From NCBI GenBank assembly GCA_964529715.1, contig CAZGXI010000002.1:168955-232954 (forward strand): a stretch of 64,000 nt of DNA, in the 5' to 3' direction. The stretch is from CAZGXI01 sp964529715 (GTDB lineage Bacteria; Chloroflexota; Anaerolineae; Aggregatilineales; Ch27). Made by a program: the position numbers and the translations under genes. A model generated the notes under the pieces. That model was not told the DNA's origin. It searched no databases and saw only the letters and a program-made list of their open reading frames with translations. Shown here one piece after another: positions 34,723-44,585 of this stretch (within the stretch, counting starts at the first letter, position 1; each line of letters begins with the position of its first letter).

Positions 34723-35814
34723 TTAGAACGTCGCCGTGTTCTCGCCGCGAATATATGCCTCGGTCATTTCGCGGGCCATATCGTCGGGATACTGGCGCGG
34801 CGGGGATTTCATAAAGTACGCACTGGGCGCTTCTAACGCACCGCCAAGTCCGCGATCCAGGGCCAGCTTGGCGCAGCGCACCGCGTCGATGATCACGCCG
34901 GCGCTGTTGGGACTGTCCCACACTTCCAGCTTGAGTTCCAGATTCAGCGGCACGTCGCCAAAGGTCTGACCTTCCAGGCGGATATAAGCCCACTTGCGAT
35001 CATCCAGCCATTCCACGTAGTCGCTTGGCCCGACATGTACGTTTTTCTTGGGAATCTCATAGGGCAGCAGGCTGGTGACGGCATTCGTCTTGCTTTCCTT
35101 TTTGCTCTGCAGACGGTCGCGGTCCAGCATGTTATAGAAGTCCATGTTGCCGCCCACGTTCAACTGGCTGGTGCGCACCAGCTTGACGCCGCGATCCTTG
35201 AAGAGATTCGCCAACACGCGGTGGACGATGGTCGCCCCAACCTGGCTCTTCACATCGTCGCCGATAACCGGCAGGCCACGTTCGCGGAAACGCTGCTGCC
35301 AATAGGCTTCACGGGCGATGAACACCGGAATGCCGTTCACGAAGGCACACCCGGCGTTGAGGATTTGCTCAACGTACCATTTGGTCGCCTGCTCACTGCC
35401 CACCGGCAGGAAGTTCACCACCACATCGGTGTGAGTATCCTGTAAAATCTTGGTGATGTTGTCGGTCGGGCCAGGCGCTTTGGTGATCTTGCGGGCCAGG
35501 TACGTCCCCAGGCCGTCATGCGTCATGCCACGATACACCGGGACACCCAGATTACGAGGCACGTCGGCGAACCGGATCGTGTTGTTCTGCCCGGCCCAGA
35601 TCGCCTCTCCCAGGTCCTTGCCGACTTTTTCCACGTCGATGTCGAATGCCGCCGAGAATTCGATGTCACGGACATGGTAGCCGCCCAGGTTGACGTGCAT
35701 CAGGCCGGGAATCTGCTCATCCTCGCTGGCATTGCGATAGTAATGGACACCCTGCACCAGGGAACAGGCGCAGTTGCCCACGCCAATAATAGCAACACGT
35801 ACTTGCTTGCTCAT
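34723..35814 (-). CDS. ino1: myo-inositol-1-phosphate synthase
   Basis: A 363-residue NAD-dependent enzyme that converts glucose 6-phosphate to inositol 3-phosphate. [18 protein letters not shown] is the dinucleotide fold, and [27 protein letters not shown] and [10 protein letters not shown] with SKKESKT are diagnostic, the last holding catalytic Lys residues. The length suits the compact actinobacterial/archaeal form. The ATG at 35814 follows GGAAGGTGTC, and an ATG four codons earlier overlaps that site. It would supply inositol for phosphatidylinositol-type lipids or compatible solutes. Confidence 0.93.
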   Translation of the reverse strand: MSKQVRVAIIGVGNCACSLVQGVHYYRNASEDEQIPGLMHVNLGGYHVRDIEFSAAFDIDVEKVGKDLGEAIWAGQNNTIRFADVPRNLGVPVYRGMTHDGLGTYLARKITKAPGPTDNITKILQDTHTDVVVNFLPVGSEQATKWYVEQILNAGCAFVNGIPVFIAREAYWQQRFRERGLPVIGDDVKSQVGATIVHRVLANLFKDRGVKLVRTSQLNVGGNMDFYNMLDRDRLQSKKESKTNAVTSLLPYEIPKKNVHVGPSDYVEWLDDRKWAYIRLEGQTFGDVPLNLELKLEVWDSPNSAGVIIDAVRCAKLALDRGLGGALEAPSAYFMKSPPRQYPDDMAREMTEAYIRGENTATF

Positions 35815-35939
35815 GACACCTTCCATCTTTCAACGTTCAGCGCACAGGTAGAAATAGCTCGCGGCGCAACAGTGTAGCGCCGAAACAGCCGGACTGCCAC
35901 TTCTGCCCTGTCTGCCCCACGCCCGGCGTACAAAAACGG

Positions 35940-35968
35940 TTGAAAACCCGCCGCTCCCGTGCTACAAT
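35940..35968 (+). promoter_or_regulatory. promoter TTGAAA-17-TACAAT of rplS
   Basis: TTGAAA at 35940-35945 and TACAAT at 35963-35968 have an ideal 17-bp spacing. The start near 35975 leaves an 80-nt leader before rplS, room for autoregulation by L19 though I see no named motif. Confidence 0.75.
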
Positions 35969-36054
35969 ATTTTCTTGCGCGGCCACTCAGGCCGTTCCTG
36001 TTTCTGTTGCCAGCTCAGGCCCAGTTGTGGGATTTGAACGCGAAGGAAACCGTC

Positions 36055-36396
36055 ATGATTGATTTAGTCAAGGCGCTGGAAGCCCCTGCGCCCGAACATC
36101 CCCAAATACAGCCCGGCGATGTTGTGAAGGTGCACGTGCGCATCGTCGAAGGCGACCGCGAGCGTATTCAGGTCTTCCAGGGCACGGTGATCCGTCTGCG
36201 CGGTGGCGGCAACGACACCAACTTTACCGTGCGACGTATCGCCAGTCACGGCATCGGTGTCGAGCGGACTTTTCTGCTGCGCAGCCCGCGCGTCGAGAAG
36301 ATCGAAGTGCTGCGCCGGGGTAAAGTGCGCCGCGCCCAGCTTTACTTCTTGCGCGGTCGCACGGGCAAGGCTGCCCGCCTAAAGGAAAAGCGTTGA
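36055..36396 (+). CDS. rplS: 50S ribosomal protein L19
   Basis: A 113-residue ribosomal protein at the 30S-50S interface. [33 protein letters not shown], and [19 protein letters not shown] followed by [20 protein letters not shown] are the L19 signatures. GAAGGAAACC precedes the ATG at 36055. Usual neighbours (rimM, trmD, rpsP) are absent. The C26 peptidase gene starts 6 bp after the stop and is probably co-transcribed. Confidence 0.97.
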   Translation: MIDLVKALEAPAPEHPQIQPGDVVKVHVRIVEGDRERIQVFQGTVIRLRGGGNDTNFTVRRIASHGIGVERTFLLRSPRVEKIEVLRRGKVRRAQLYFLRGRTGKAARLKEKR

Positions 36397-36402
36397 CGTG
36401 CA

Positions 36403-37173
36403 ATGCGCTCCGTTTCGGCGCCGTTGATCGGCGTTATCACAGACCAGAAACCGGTCGGGGCAGCCCACCGCCCGTTCACCGGGTCCTACCCCGACTATTT
36501 GGATTGCATAGCGGCGGCAGGTGGCCTGCCAGTTTTGATTCCCCTGGGCCTGTCTACCGATGCACTGCGCGGCATCTTTGAACGTGTAGACGGCGTGCTG
36601 CTGACCGGCGGCGCAGATGTGGCCCCTGCCCTTTATGGCGAAACCGTCTTCCACGAGAAGGTGTACGGGGTCAATCCCCTGCGCGACGAGGCCGAAATCC
36701 AGGTCAGCCGGTGGGCCGCCGAAGACGACGTACCGCTGTTCGGTATCTGCCGGGGACACCAGGTGGTCAATGTGGCGTTGGGCGGCACGCTGATCGCGGA
36801 CATTCCCAGCCAGATTGACGCCGCCGTCTCGCACGATTTCCCCGACGACACGCCGCTAGACATCTATGCACATCCGGTTGCCATTGCACCGGGGTCGCGC
36901 CTGGCCGGGATCGTTGGCACGGTAAACCTGACTGTCAATAGCTGGCACCATCAGTCGGTACGCGAAGCCGGACAGGGCCTGATCGTGTCAGCGCACGCAC
37001 CCGACGGGGTGATCGAGGCAACAGAGCATCCCGGCGCGCACTTTCTGCTGACTGTGCAGTGGCATCCCGAAAAGTTGTACGCGACCGACCCGGCGATGGC
37101 GGCCCTGTTCCGGGCCTTTGTCGAAGCGGCAGCCCGCCGCCATAGCGAAACGGGCAACGGACAGCGGGGTTGA
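36403..37173 (+). CDS. gamma-glutamyl-gamma-aminobutyrate hydrolase family (peptidase C26)
   Basis: A 256-residue class I glutamine-amidotransferase-like hydrolase. The nucleophile is in FGICRGHQVVNVALGG, and the catalytic His-Glu pair is in VQWHPEK. LLTGGADVAPALYGE is typical of PuuD-type enzymes, which cleave gamma-glutamyl bonds in polyamine breakdown or related pathways. No puu genes are nearby, so the substrate is unsure. It sits between rplS and murI on the same strand. Confidence 0.88.
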   Translation: MRSVSAPLIGVITDQKPVGAAHRPFTGSYPDYLDCIAAAGGLPVLIPLGLSTDALRGIFERVDGVLLTGGADVAPALYGETVFHEKVYGVNPLRDEAEIQVSRWAAEDDVPLFGICRGHQVVNVALGGTLIADIPSQIDAAVSHDFPDDTPLDIYAHPVAIAPGSRLAGIVGTVNLTVNSWHHQSVREAGQGLIVSAHAPDGVIEATEHPGAHFLLTVQWHPEKLYATDPAMAALFRAFVEAAARRHSETGNGQRG

Positions 37174-37204
37174 GCATCGCGGACATCTAGCCAGAAATGT
37201 TCTG

Positions 37205-37230
37205 AAGGGGCACGACTGACCGTGCCCCTT
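37205..37230 (+). terminator. hairpin overlapping the murI leader
   Basis: AAGGGGCACG (37205-37214) pairs perfectly with CGTGCCCCTT (37221-37230), followed only by TAGGAG, the murI ribosome site. It may be a weak terminator or an attenuating structure between the C26 gene and murI. Confidence 0.45.
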
Positions 37231-37241
37231 TAGGAGTTTGT

Positions 37242-38090
37242 GTGCTGGTCGGAACAATGGGCAACTCGGCAGTGACGAAAAATAGCCCAGTGGGAGTGCT
37301 GGATTCCGGCGTTGGAGGATTGTCGATCCTGCGCGCGCTACGACGAGAACTACCCAGCGAAGCCTTCCTCTACGTGGCCGACCAGGCCCATCTGCCCTAC
37401 GGCCTACGCCCCCTGGACGAAATTCGCGCTTTCGTGCGGGGCATTGCGCGCTTTTTGCTGGAACGAAACGCCAAGATCGTCGTCGTAGCCTGCAACGCCG
37501 CCAGCGCCGCCGGGCTACATGATCTGCGCGCGACGTTCTCCGCTGTCCCCTTTGTCGGGATGGAGCCGGCGGTCAAACCGGCAGCGGCAGCCACCCGCAG
37601 CGGTGTGATCGCCGTCCTCACCACCGCTGCAACTGCTGCTGGCCCACTGTATGCCAGTGTGTTACACCGCTTCGCCAACGGCGCGCGCGTGGAAACCATC
37701 GTCTGCCCAGAACTGGTGACGGCAGTGGAGACAGGCCAGACAGACCTCGCCGCTCTACGCCCGCTGTTCGACCGCGCGTTGACCCCCGCCCTGGCGGCAG
37801 GCGCAGACCAGATTGTGCTGGGCTGCACGCACTTCCCCTTCGCCGCCGAGTCTATCCGCGCTTATGCCGGGCCAGATGTGGCCGTAATTGATCCGAGCGC
37901 GGCGGTGGCCCGCCAGACCCGTCGCCTGCTGGAAAGCCGCGACCTGCTGGCTGATCCCGGCCTGCCGCCGCAGCCCATCCGGTATTTCACGACAGGCGAT
38001 CCACGCCACTTTGAAGTCGTCGCCGGGGCACTGTTGGGCGAGGAAGTCACTGCCACTGCGTTGGTGTGGTCCGGTACGGAAATACAATAA
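37242..38090 (+). CDS. murI: glutamate racemase
   Basis: A 282-residue enzyme making D-glutamate for peptidoglycan. GVLDSGVGGLSILRAL holds the first Asp and Ser. The two catalytic Cys are in VVACNAASAAG and LGCTHFP, and LPYGLRP is the substrate loop. The GTG start at 37242 has AGGAG 5 nt upstream; an ATG five codons later is an alternative. Transcription may continue from rplS through the preceding hairpin. Confidence 0.93.
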   Translation: MLVGTMGNSAVTKNSPVGVLDSGVGGLSILRALRRELPSEAFLYVADQAHLPYGLRPLDEIRAFVRGIARFLLERNAKIVVVACNAASAAGLHDLRATFSAVPFVGMEPAVKPAAAATRSGVIAVLTTAATAAGPLYASVLHRFANGARVETIVCPELVTAVETGQTDLAALRPLFDRALTPALAAGADQIVLGCTHFPFAAESIRAYAGPDVAVIDPSAAVARQTRRLLESRDLLADPGLPPQPIRYFTTGDPRHFEVVAGALLGEEVTATALVWSGTEIQ

Positions 38091-38128
38091 GCACAGGCAA
38101 AAGGCTCAAAACAGGTCCAGTTGATCGG

Positions 38129-40414
38129 CTAGGCATCTTTGACATCCCCTGCCTCACTGACCTCAAGGGGCAGCACAGGAGATGCCGACCCCGCCCGGCT
38201 GGGCACAGTCGGCTCCTCGAACGGCAGGACGCGCTTGGCATCGGCTGGCGGATGGATGGGTAGCAGGATGTGAAATGTGCTGCCGGGGAAGTTAACCGGA
38301 TCGTAGCCGGGACTTTCGGCCCAGATACGCCCACCATGGCCCTCAATGATGCCGCGTGCGATGGTCAGGCCCAGGCCAGGCCCGGCCCCCATGAATTTGG
38401 TCGCGCCGGTCGAATGCAAGCCGGGGTCGGCAGCGCGGAAGAACTTCTGGAAGATCAACTCGCAGTTGGCCGGGTCGATGCCGATGCCGCTATCGGCGAT
38501 GGTGACGTGAATTTCGTCCGGCACGTTTTCGTCCTCGCTCTCTTCCAGCCCCGCCCGGATGTCGATCAGCCCGCCATCGGGCGTATACTTGACAGCGTTG
38601 ACAATAACATTGCGGAACGCCTGCACCAGCCGTTGCATGTCCGCCTCGACGGGCGGCAGGCCGCGCAGCCCGCGCGCCGAGAGCGTTAGCTTGCGCGTGC
38701 GAATCGCCTCGGTCAGCGGCTCAATCGCCAGACGCATCACCGCTTCCAGCGTCGTCTGGGCAAAGCGCAGGTCCATCGCGTTCACGTCGATCTTGCTCAC
38801 ATCGAGCATGGCGCTGATGAGTTCTTCCATGCGCTCAGCGGCCTTGCGCAAATTGTGGGTCAGCCCGGTCATCTGGTCCGGGTCGAGAATGCCCTGTTCG
38901 TTCAGCCCTTCGATAATGTCGGTATAGCCGCGAATCTGGGCCAGTGGGGTGCGCAGTTCGTGGCTGGCAACCGTGATGAAGTCCGTCTTCACCGAGTCCA
39001 GGCGGGCCAGATCGCGGTTCACATCTTCCAGTTCTAGGTTCAAACGGCGCAAGTCCGTCACCAGGCGTGCATTGCGCAGGGCAATACCGGTTTGCGTGGC
39101 GAGCGCCGCCAGCAGGTCGAGGTCGGCAGCATGAAAGGGCTGATCGTTGAGTTTGGCGCCGCTGGCGAGAATGCCCACCGGTTTCCCTTCTGCCATAATG
39201 GGGGCGTAGGCGCTCATACGCATCTGCTCGAAGAAATGCCGTTCCTCAGGATCGGCTTCCTGGTAATCGCGGCTGAACTCCACATCGAATTGAAGCAGCG
39301 GCATCTGCTCGACAAACAGCGTGCGGTAGATCGGCCCCTGCGGATCGATCTCACCCTGCACATCCGGCAGACTACCGGTCTCACCAGGGATCAACATCGG
39401 CTCGACCAGGACCTTGCCATCCTCGCTCGTTGCCAGGATCAACCCGCCGGACCGCACGCGCAACACCGTGACCAACGCCTGCATCGCCGTCCGCGCCACA
39501 TCTTCCAGCTCGATGATCGTGCCGATCCGCTGGCTGTAACGACGCAATGCCAGCGCCGGATCGGTAGGGTCTTTGAGCGCACGGTGCGTAAATTCCTGGA
39601 ACAGCCGGTTCAGCGGCACGTAGAGCGCAGCCACCACGAAGGCCAACGCCGCCAACACCACAAACCGCCGCTCATTGTTCAGGCCCAGCACCTGCGCCAC
39701 GATCATTGCCGCCAAGATGACGACCGAGGTCATCAGGGTGAAGACGAACAGCCCCGACGCCTGCCGCAGTGCCCGCCGGATGTCGAAGATACGATGTACT
39801 GCCACACCATAGGTTGCGCCGAACACGCCGACCAACCGGATCACCCAGCCGACCTCGGTCAGCAGCGGCGATCCGCTAGTGCCCAGCACCAGGCCCATCA
39901 GAATCACCGGGACCACCAGCGACCAAAACAGTGCCCGGTTCGCCAATTCTGGCAGGTGAGCCGCGTAAAAAGCATGGAAGGACACCGCCAGCAGCACCGC
40001 CCCACCCATCACCCAGCCGAGCAAGGCCCAAACCCCCGCCGGGTCAGCCGCGATAAAAACATCTCCCAACCAGCCGCGCTGCCCCAGAATCGAGGCACTG
40101 GCGGTCAGGTCGGCAACAAACAATGCCGCCAGCCAGAGCGCGCCCACCGGCAACCACCAGCGCACGCTACGCTGCCGTTTGAGGTAGACTAGCGACAGGG
40201 CGCCAAAAACCACCAGCGACGCCGAGTCCAGGTAGACGCCCACCGGCCCTTCGGCAAACAGGCGTGTCAGACTCGCCAGGAAAGACAGCAAAGTCAACGC
40301 CGCCAGCCAGGGGTATGCGCCCTTTAGCCGCAGGGCGCTGCGCACGGCATATCCCAGCAACAGCAGATAGGCGACGGCGGCCACCAGTGCAATAACAAAA
40401 CTCAGGGCTGGCAT
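38129..40414 (-). CDS. membrane sensor histidine kinase with GAF domain
   Basis: A 761-residue kinase. About seven or eight helices (residues 1-275) form an N-terminal membrane sensor module. A GAF domain follows (about 300-445), then a short coiled coil, a HisKA domain with the phospho-acceptor His in SHELRTPLAQIRGY, and a HATPase domain with NVIVNAVKYTPDGG, DSGIGID and GPGLGLTIARGIIEGHGG. No response regulator is adjacent, so it is an orphan. The signal sensed is unknown. It ends 39 bp from the convergent murI gene. Confidence 0.9.
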   Translation of the reverse strand: MPALSFVIALVAAVAYLLLLGYAVRSALRLKGAYPWLAALTLLSFLASLTRLFAEGPVGVYLDSASLVVFGALSLVYLKRQRSVRWWLPVGALWLAALFVADLTASASILGQRGWLGDVFIAADPAGVWALLGWVMGGAVLLAVSFHAFYAAHLPELANRALFWSLVVPVILMGLVLGTSGSPLLTEVGWVIRLVGVFGATYGVAVHRIFDIRRALRQASGLFVFTLMTSVVILAAMIVAQVLGLNNERRFVVLAALAFVVAALYVPLNRLFQEFTHRALKDPTDPALALRRYSQRIGTIIELEDVARTAMQALVTVLRVRSGGLILATSEDGKVLVEPMLIPGETGSLPDVQGEIDPQGPIYRTLFVEQMPLLQFDVEFSRDYQEADPEERHFFEQMRMSAYAPIMAEGKPVGILASGAKLNDQPFHAADLDLLAALATQTGIALRNARLVTDLRRLNLELEDVNRDLARLDSVKTDFITVASHELRTPLAQIRGYTDIIEGLNEQGILDPDQMTGLTHNLRKAAERMEELISAMLDVSKIDVNAMDLRFAQTTLEAVMRLAIEPLTEAIRTRKLTLSARGLRGLPPVEADMQRLVQAFRNVIVNAVKYTPDGGLIDIRAGLEESEDENVPDEIHVTIADSGIGIDPANCELIFQKFFRAADPGLHSTGATKFMGAGPGLGLTIARGIIEGHGGRIWAESPGYDPVNFPGSTFHILLPIHPPADAKRVLPFEEPTVPSRAGSASPVLPLEVSEAGDVKDA

Positions 40415-40433
40415 GGATCAAAACCACTCCAGG

Positions 40434-41807
40434 CTACTTGAGAATATAATAGGTGCCCTTCTTGGAGCCGATTTTCAGCAGCACACCCTGATCGACCAGT
40501 TCAGACAGGTCCAGGCGGGCCGTCTCGGCAGAAACATCCGGGCATAGCGTGCGGTACTCGCGGTTGGTGATCGAGCCGTGATCGCGGATATATTGCAGCG
40601 CGCGGCTCTGACGATTGTTCAGAATACGTCCACCCGGCGCGTTCGCCATCAGGCGTTCGCGGGCGTTGTAGAGCGTGACCGAGAACGAATAAGGTTTGGC
40701 GTCGAAACTCGGTGGCTTGTGCCCGGCCTGAACCATCTCCTCGATCATACGGTCGATGCCCAGGCCCAATTCTTCGATATAACCCCAGTGGAACAACGAC
40801 CCGACCAGACGTGGGTTGCGGCTGAAGTGCTCGTCCACAATGTTATCGACGGTGATGAAGCCGGGCAATCCGCCCGGCGAGATCACTTCCAGGCGGTCGC
40901 TGTACATGCGCACCTCGATCCGCCGCCCTTTGAGGCGGTAATCCCGGTGGCAGACGGCGTTCACCAGCGCCTCGCGCACGGCAAAAGCGGGATATTCAAA
41001 AGTTTCCTCACGCTCCAGGCCGCGCACCACCGCGCTGACGGCCATTTCACCCCAGGTGAGTTCCCACAGGTTTTCGACCAGCCGCGCCAACGGCCCGGTA
41101 ACTTCCTCGCGGCGACCATACCCGGCCAGGCCGTCTTCGCCGCGCGGCTCAACGCCGACGAACTTCACGAACACGATGCCACTCTGCGGCAGCCACTGCT
41201 GCGGATACTTGCTGAACAGGAGAATACCGGCTACCGTCGGCTGCCCGGCCTCAGTCAGCGCGCCGATCTCCTTGAGCAGATCCTCGATGTTGCCGGTAAA
41301 GACGCGACGCAGGCGTTCCTCGCGCTTTTGCAGATATTCGTCCAGAATATCGCGGTCGAAGTCTTTGATCGTCGCGCCGGGAACAGTCTCCGCTTCAAAG
41401 TCGCCGGTGCTCTTGGTGCTCGCCAGACGACGGATTTCATCGCCCCCCAGGGGACGATTCTCAGCGCCAGAGCGAACCAGCACCCGGCCATCTTGCAGGG
41501 CGTGCAATTCGGTACTGCGCGGGACGCGCACGACGACGACCGTCCCTTCTTCCAGTTCGACCTGCTCCCAGTTCCCCAACACCACCGGCGGGCGACACTG
41601 TCCCTCGGCCACGCGCAGCACGCCCTCCAGGTCTTCATTGTAAGTCTGGCCAACAAAACTGCCGGTCGCATCCAGGCCAACGACAATCGTGCCGCCGTCC
41701 GTATTGGCGAAAGCAACCAACGCCTCCGCCAGCAGGTCTGGGTCAGGATCGGGCAGAAATTCAAGCCGGGAAGTCGGCCCCTGTTGCAGGAGAAGTGGAT
41801 CGAGCAT
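40434..41807 (-). CDS. AlbA_2 (Schlafen-like) domain plus RecG-like ATPase-fold protein
   Basis: A 457-residue protein of the COG2865 type. The N-terminal AlbA_2 domain (about 8-125) reads EALVAFANTDGGTIVVGLD with later VRVPRSTELHALQDGRVLVR. The middle is a GHKL-like fold with REALVNAVCHRDY, MYSDRLEVISPGGLP and NPRLVGSLFHWGYIEELGLGI. A winged helix closes the C-terminus (SRALQYIRDHGSITNREYRTL). Members are thought to regulate transcription or nucleic-acid metabolism. The ATG at 41807 coincides with the predicted transcript start from the promoter at 41814-41843, so the message may be leaderless. It follows gyrA. Confidence 0.8.
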   Translation of the reverse strand: MLDPLLLQQGPTSRLEFLPDPDPDLLAEALVAFANTDGGTIVVGLDATGSFVGQTYNEDLEGVLRVAEGQCRPPVVLGNWEQVELEEGTVVVVRVPRSTELHALQDGRVLVRSGAENRPLGGDEIRRLASTKSTGDFEAETVPGATIKDFDRDILDEYLQKREERLRRVFTGNIEDLLKEIGALTEAGQPTVAGILLFSKYPQQWLPQSGIVFVKFVGVEPRGEDGLAGYGRREEVTGPLARLVENLWELTWGEMAVSAVVRGLEREETFEYPAFAVREALVNAVCHRDYRLKGRRIEVRMYSDRLEVISPGGLPGFITVDNIVDEHFSRNPRLVGSLFHWGYIEELGLGIDRMIEEMVQAGHKPPSFDAKPYSFSVTLYNARERLMANAPGGRILNNRQSRALQYIRDHGSITNREYRTLCPDVSAETARLDLSELVDQGVLLKIGSKKGTYYILK

Positions 41808-41813
41808 GTTGCC

Positions 41814-41843
41814 AGTGTAGTCGGATTTGCCGATAAATACCAA
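41814..41843 (-). promoter_or_regulatory. promoter TTGGTA-18-TACACT, probably leaderless
   Basis: On the minus strand TTGGTA (41843-41838) and TACACT (41819-41814) are 18 bp apart. The seventh base after the -10 is the A of the ATG at 41807, and no ribosome site is present. Confidence 0.5.
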
Positions 41844-41851
41844 TCGGGCCG

Positions 41852-44326
41852 CTATTCCTCACCCTGGCCATTGGGCGGCAGGGGACGCCCGCGCTGCTCC
41901 TCCATGATGGCGATTGAGGCCACTGTATCGTCGGCAGACAGGTGCATCAACTGCACGCCCTGGGTGCTGCGCCCGGTCTGGCGGATGCTTTCCAATTGCG
42001 TGCGTAGACCGATCCCGCCCGTCGTGATCAATGTAATATCGTCGTCGGGGTGAATGCACCGCGCGGCAACAATCGGGCCGGTGCGGTCATTGCGCGCCAG
42101 GGTACGCACACCGCCTCCATAGCGGCTGTGGCGCGGATACTCGTCCAGTGCCGTGCGCTTGCCGAAAGCCCTGGCCGTCACCACGAGCAGGTCGGCGTCG
42201 CCGGGATCGATCACATCCATACCGGCAACAGCATCCCCTTCACGTAGCCGGATAGCATTTACACCGCCTGCCTGCCGCCCCAGGATACGCACTTCTGACT
42301 CAGGGAAACGGATAGCGTACCCTTGCTGCGTGACGATGATCACGTCTTGCTGACCGCTGGTCATTCGCACCCAGTTCAGTCGGTCGGTCCCGTCGAGCGA
42401 CATGGCAATCAGGCCGTTAGAACGTACCGACTGGAATTCTGCCAGAGGTACACGCTTGACGCGCGCGCGTCTGGTCGCCAGAATAAAGTATCCGCCGGCA
42501 TCAAACGACGGTACAGCGGCCATCGCTGTGATCATCTCGCCCGGATCGAGGCTTAACACCGCCTGAATCGGCACACCACTGCCCGCGCGTTCCGAATCGA
42601 CGATCTGGTAGGCCTTTTCCGAATAGACTTTGCCCCGGTCGGTAAAGAACAGGATGTTATCCAGACTGCGAGCAGCCAACAGATGCTCGACGACATCCTC
42701 TTCACGGGTAGACATCCCCGTGAAGCCCTTGCCGCCGCGCCCCTGACGCCGATAGGCGGCGGCAGGCACACGCTTGATGTAGCCCCGCCGCGTCAGGCTG
42801 ATCAGCACTTCCTCGTCCTGCACCAGGTCCGCCTCATCGAAGACGACCCCGACGCCGTGCACCAACTGCGTGCGCCGTTCATCGCCATATTTCTCCGACA
42901 GGTTGAGCACGTCCTGCCGGATGAGCGCCAGAATCTTCGGCTGGCTCGCCAGCAGGTCTTCCAGATAAGCGATACGTTCCCGCACCTGGCGGTGCTCATC
43001 CTCGATCTTCTGGCTTTCCAGCGCCGACAGGCGACGAAGCTGCATGTCGAGGATGGCGCGCGCCTGCGCCTCGCTGAGATCGAAGCGCGTCTGAAGCGCC
43101 GACAGGGCAGCATCGGCGTCGGCAGCATGGCGGATCGTGGCGATCACGTCGTCCAACCGGGCCAACGCCTTGAGCAGTCCTTCCAGAATATGTGCGCGGG
43201 CACGGGCGCGGGCCAGTTCGTATTCCGAGCGGCGGACGATCACCTGGCGGCGGTGTTCGATGTAGATTTGCAGCGCACGCTTGAGACCCAGCAGGCGCGG
43301 CTCACCATCGACCAGGGCTAGCATCTGCACGCCGAAGGTCGATTGCAAAGCCGTGTACTTATAGAGCTGGTTGAGCACCTTTTTGGGCTGGGCGTTGCGC
43401 CGCAGTTCGATGACGATGCGCAGCCCGCGCCGATCCGACTCGTCGCGCAGGTCAGTGACGGTATCCAGGCGGCCTTCGCGCGCCAGTTCCGCGATACGTT
43501 CGATCAGGGTCGTTTTGTTGATCTGGTAAGGAATCTCGGTAACGACGATGTGGTAACGCCCGCTGCGCGTCTCCTCGATCTGGGCCGCTGCGCGCATGAT
43601 GATGCGACCCTTGCCGGTGGCGTAGGCGTTTTTGAGTTCTTCGTCCACCAGCACCAGCGCCCCAGTAGGAAAGTCTGGCCCCTGGATAAACTGCATCAGG
43701 TCGTCTACCGTCACATCGTCCACATGGTCATAGTGGTCGATCAGGTAGGCAATCGCGGCGGCAATTTCCCGGAGATTGTGCGGCGGAATATTGGTCGCCA
43801 TACCGACGGCAATGCCGCTGGCCCCGTTGAGCAGCAGGTTCGGCAGCTTGGCCGGAAGCACCGCTGGCTCTTGCAACGAACCGTCAAAGTTATCTATAAA
43901 ATCGACGGTGTCCATGTCGATGTCTTGCAGCAGTTCGCCCGCGATGCGGGCCAGCCGCGCCTCGGTATAGCGCATGGCAGCCGGGCTGTCACCGTCGATA
44001 CTGCCGAAGTTGCCCTGGCCGTCTACCAGCGGGTAGCGCATCGAGAAGACCTGCGCCAGGCGGGCCATCGCGTCGTAAACGGCCACGTCGCCGTGCGGGT
44101 GGTATTTGCCCAGCACGTCGCCGACGATGCGGGCGCTCTTGCGGTACTGCGAGCCGGGGCCGAGTCCCATGTCGTGCATGGCGTAGAGGATACGCCGGTG
44201 CACCGGCTTGAGGCCGTCGCGCGCGTCCGGCAGGGCGCGGGCCACGATTACGCTCATGGCGTAGTCTAGATAGCTGCCGCGCATCTCCTCGTTGATGCTG
44301 ACCAGACGAATGTTGCCGATGTCCAT
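41852..44326 (-). CDS. gyrA: DNA gyrase subunit A
   Basis: An 824-residue type II topoisomerase subunit that cuts and rejoins DNA. The catalytic Tyr120 is in [10 protein letters not shown], preceded by [14 protein letters not shown] and [10 protein letters not shown]. The C-terminal propeller (about 500-810) opens with a GyrA box QGRGGKG, which marks gyrase rather than topoisomerase IV. The residue matching E. coli Ser83 is Val81, while Asp87 is kept as Asp85. The ATG at 44326 starts the conserved [11 protein letters not shown]; an upstream in-frame start adds 13 unlikely residues. A TATACT -10 (minus strand, 44387-44382) lies upstream. gyrB is not in the window. Confidence 0.96.
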   Translation of the reverse strand: MDIGNIRLVSINEEMRGSYLDYAMSVIVARALPDARDGLKPVHRRILYAMHDMGLGPGSQYRKSARIVGDVLGKYHPHGDVAVYDAMARLAQVFSMRYPLVDGQGNFGSIDGDSPAAMRYTEARLARIAGELLQDIDMDTVDFIDNFDGSLQEPAVLPAKLPNLLLNGASGIAVGMATNIPPHNLREIAAAIAYLIDHYDHVDDVTVDDLMQFIQGPDFPTGALVLVDEELKNAYATGKGRIIMRAAAQIEETRSGRYHIVVTEIPYQINKTTLIERIAELAREGRLDTVTDLRDESDRRGLRIVIELRRNAQPKKVLNQLYKYTALQSTFGVQMLALVDGEPRLLGLKRALQIYIEHRRQVIVRRSEYELARARARAHILEGLLKALARLDDVIATIRHAADADAALSALQTRFDLSEAQARAILDMQLRRLSALESQKIEDEHRQVRERIAYLEDLLASQPKILALIRQDVLNLSEKYGDERRTQLVHGVGVVFDEADLVQDEEVLISLTRRGYIKRVPAAAYRRQGRGGKGFTGMSTREEDVVEHLLAARSLDNILFFTDRGKVYSEKAYQIVDSERAGSGVPIQAVLSLDPGEMITAMAAVPSFDAGGYFILATRRARVKRVPLAEFQSVRSNGLIAMSLDGTDRLNWVRMTSGQQDVIIVTQQGYAIRFPESEVRILGRQAGGVNAIRLREGDAVAGMDVIDPGDADLLVVTARAFGKRTALDEYPRHSRYGGGVRTLARNDRTGPIVAARCIHPDDDITLITTGGIGLRTQLESIRQTGRSTQGVQLMHLSADDTVASIAIMEEQRGRPLPPNGQGEE

Positions 44327-44573
44327 GCGTTTTCCAATTCTGCCTGACACCAAATGTACGCCCATAAGGCGGTAAGTTTCGAGTATACCTCAGATCCCCT
44401 TGCAGGGCGAGTTTTGTCTCGGCACAGGCAGGGTCCACAACCGAACATATATAGCTCATACACGCCATAGATGATACCATTTACCAAGATGTGTGCATTA
44501 TCCGATCGCATAACAAAAACAAAACATAGAAGTGATCAGATGCCTCACGCCGTGCGATTTCCTGCGAACTGGC

Positions 44574-44579
44574 TACAAT
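44574..44579 (+). promoter_or_regulatory. -10 element TACAAT, probably leaderless
   Basis: TACAAT preceded by GGC. The seventh base downstream is the A of the ATG at 44586. No ribosome site can fit, and the -35 region (about CGTGCG at 44551) is poor. Confidence 0.4.
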
Positions 44580-44585
44580 GACCGT

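Noticed and set aside
36020..36045. A T-arm-like sequence (complement GCGTTCAAATCCCA) upstream of rplS
   Set aside because: No acceptor, D-arm or anticodon stem can be drawn around it, so it is not a tRNA.
39092..40192. A 366-residue open frame on the plus strand
   Set aside because: It is antisense to the membrane histidine kinase and is dominated by Gln, His and Arg.
40578..42053. A 491-residue open frame on the plus strand
   Set aside because: It lies opposite the AlbA_2 gene and the end of gyrA, both well supported, and has no motif or ribosome site of its own.
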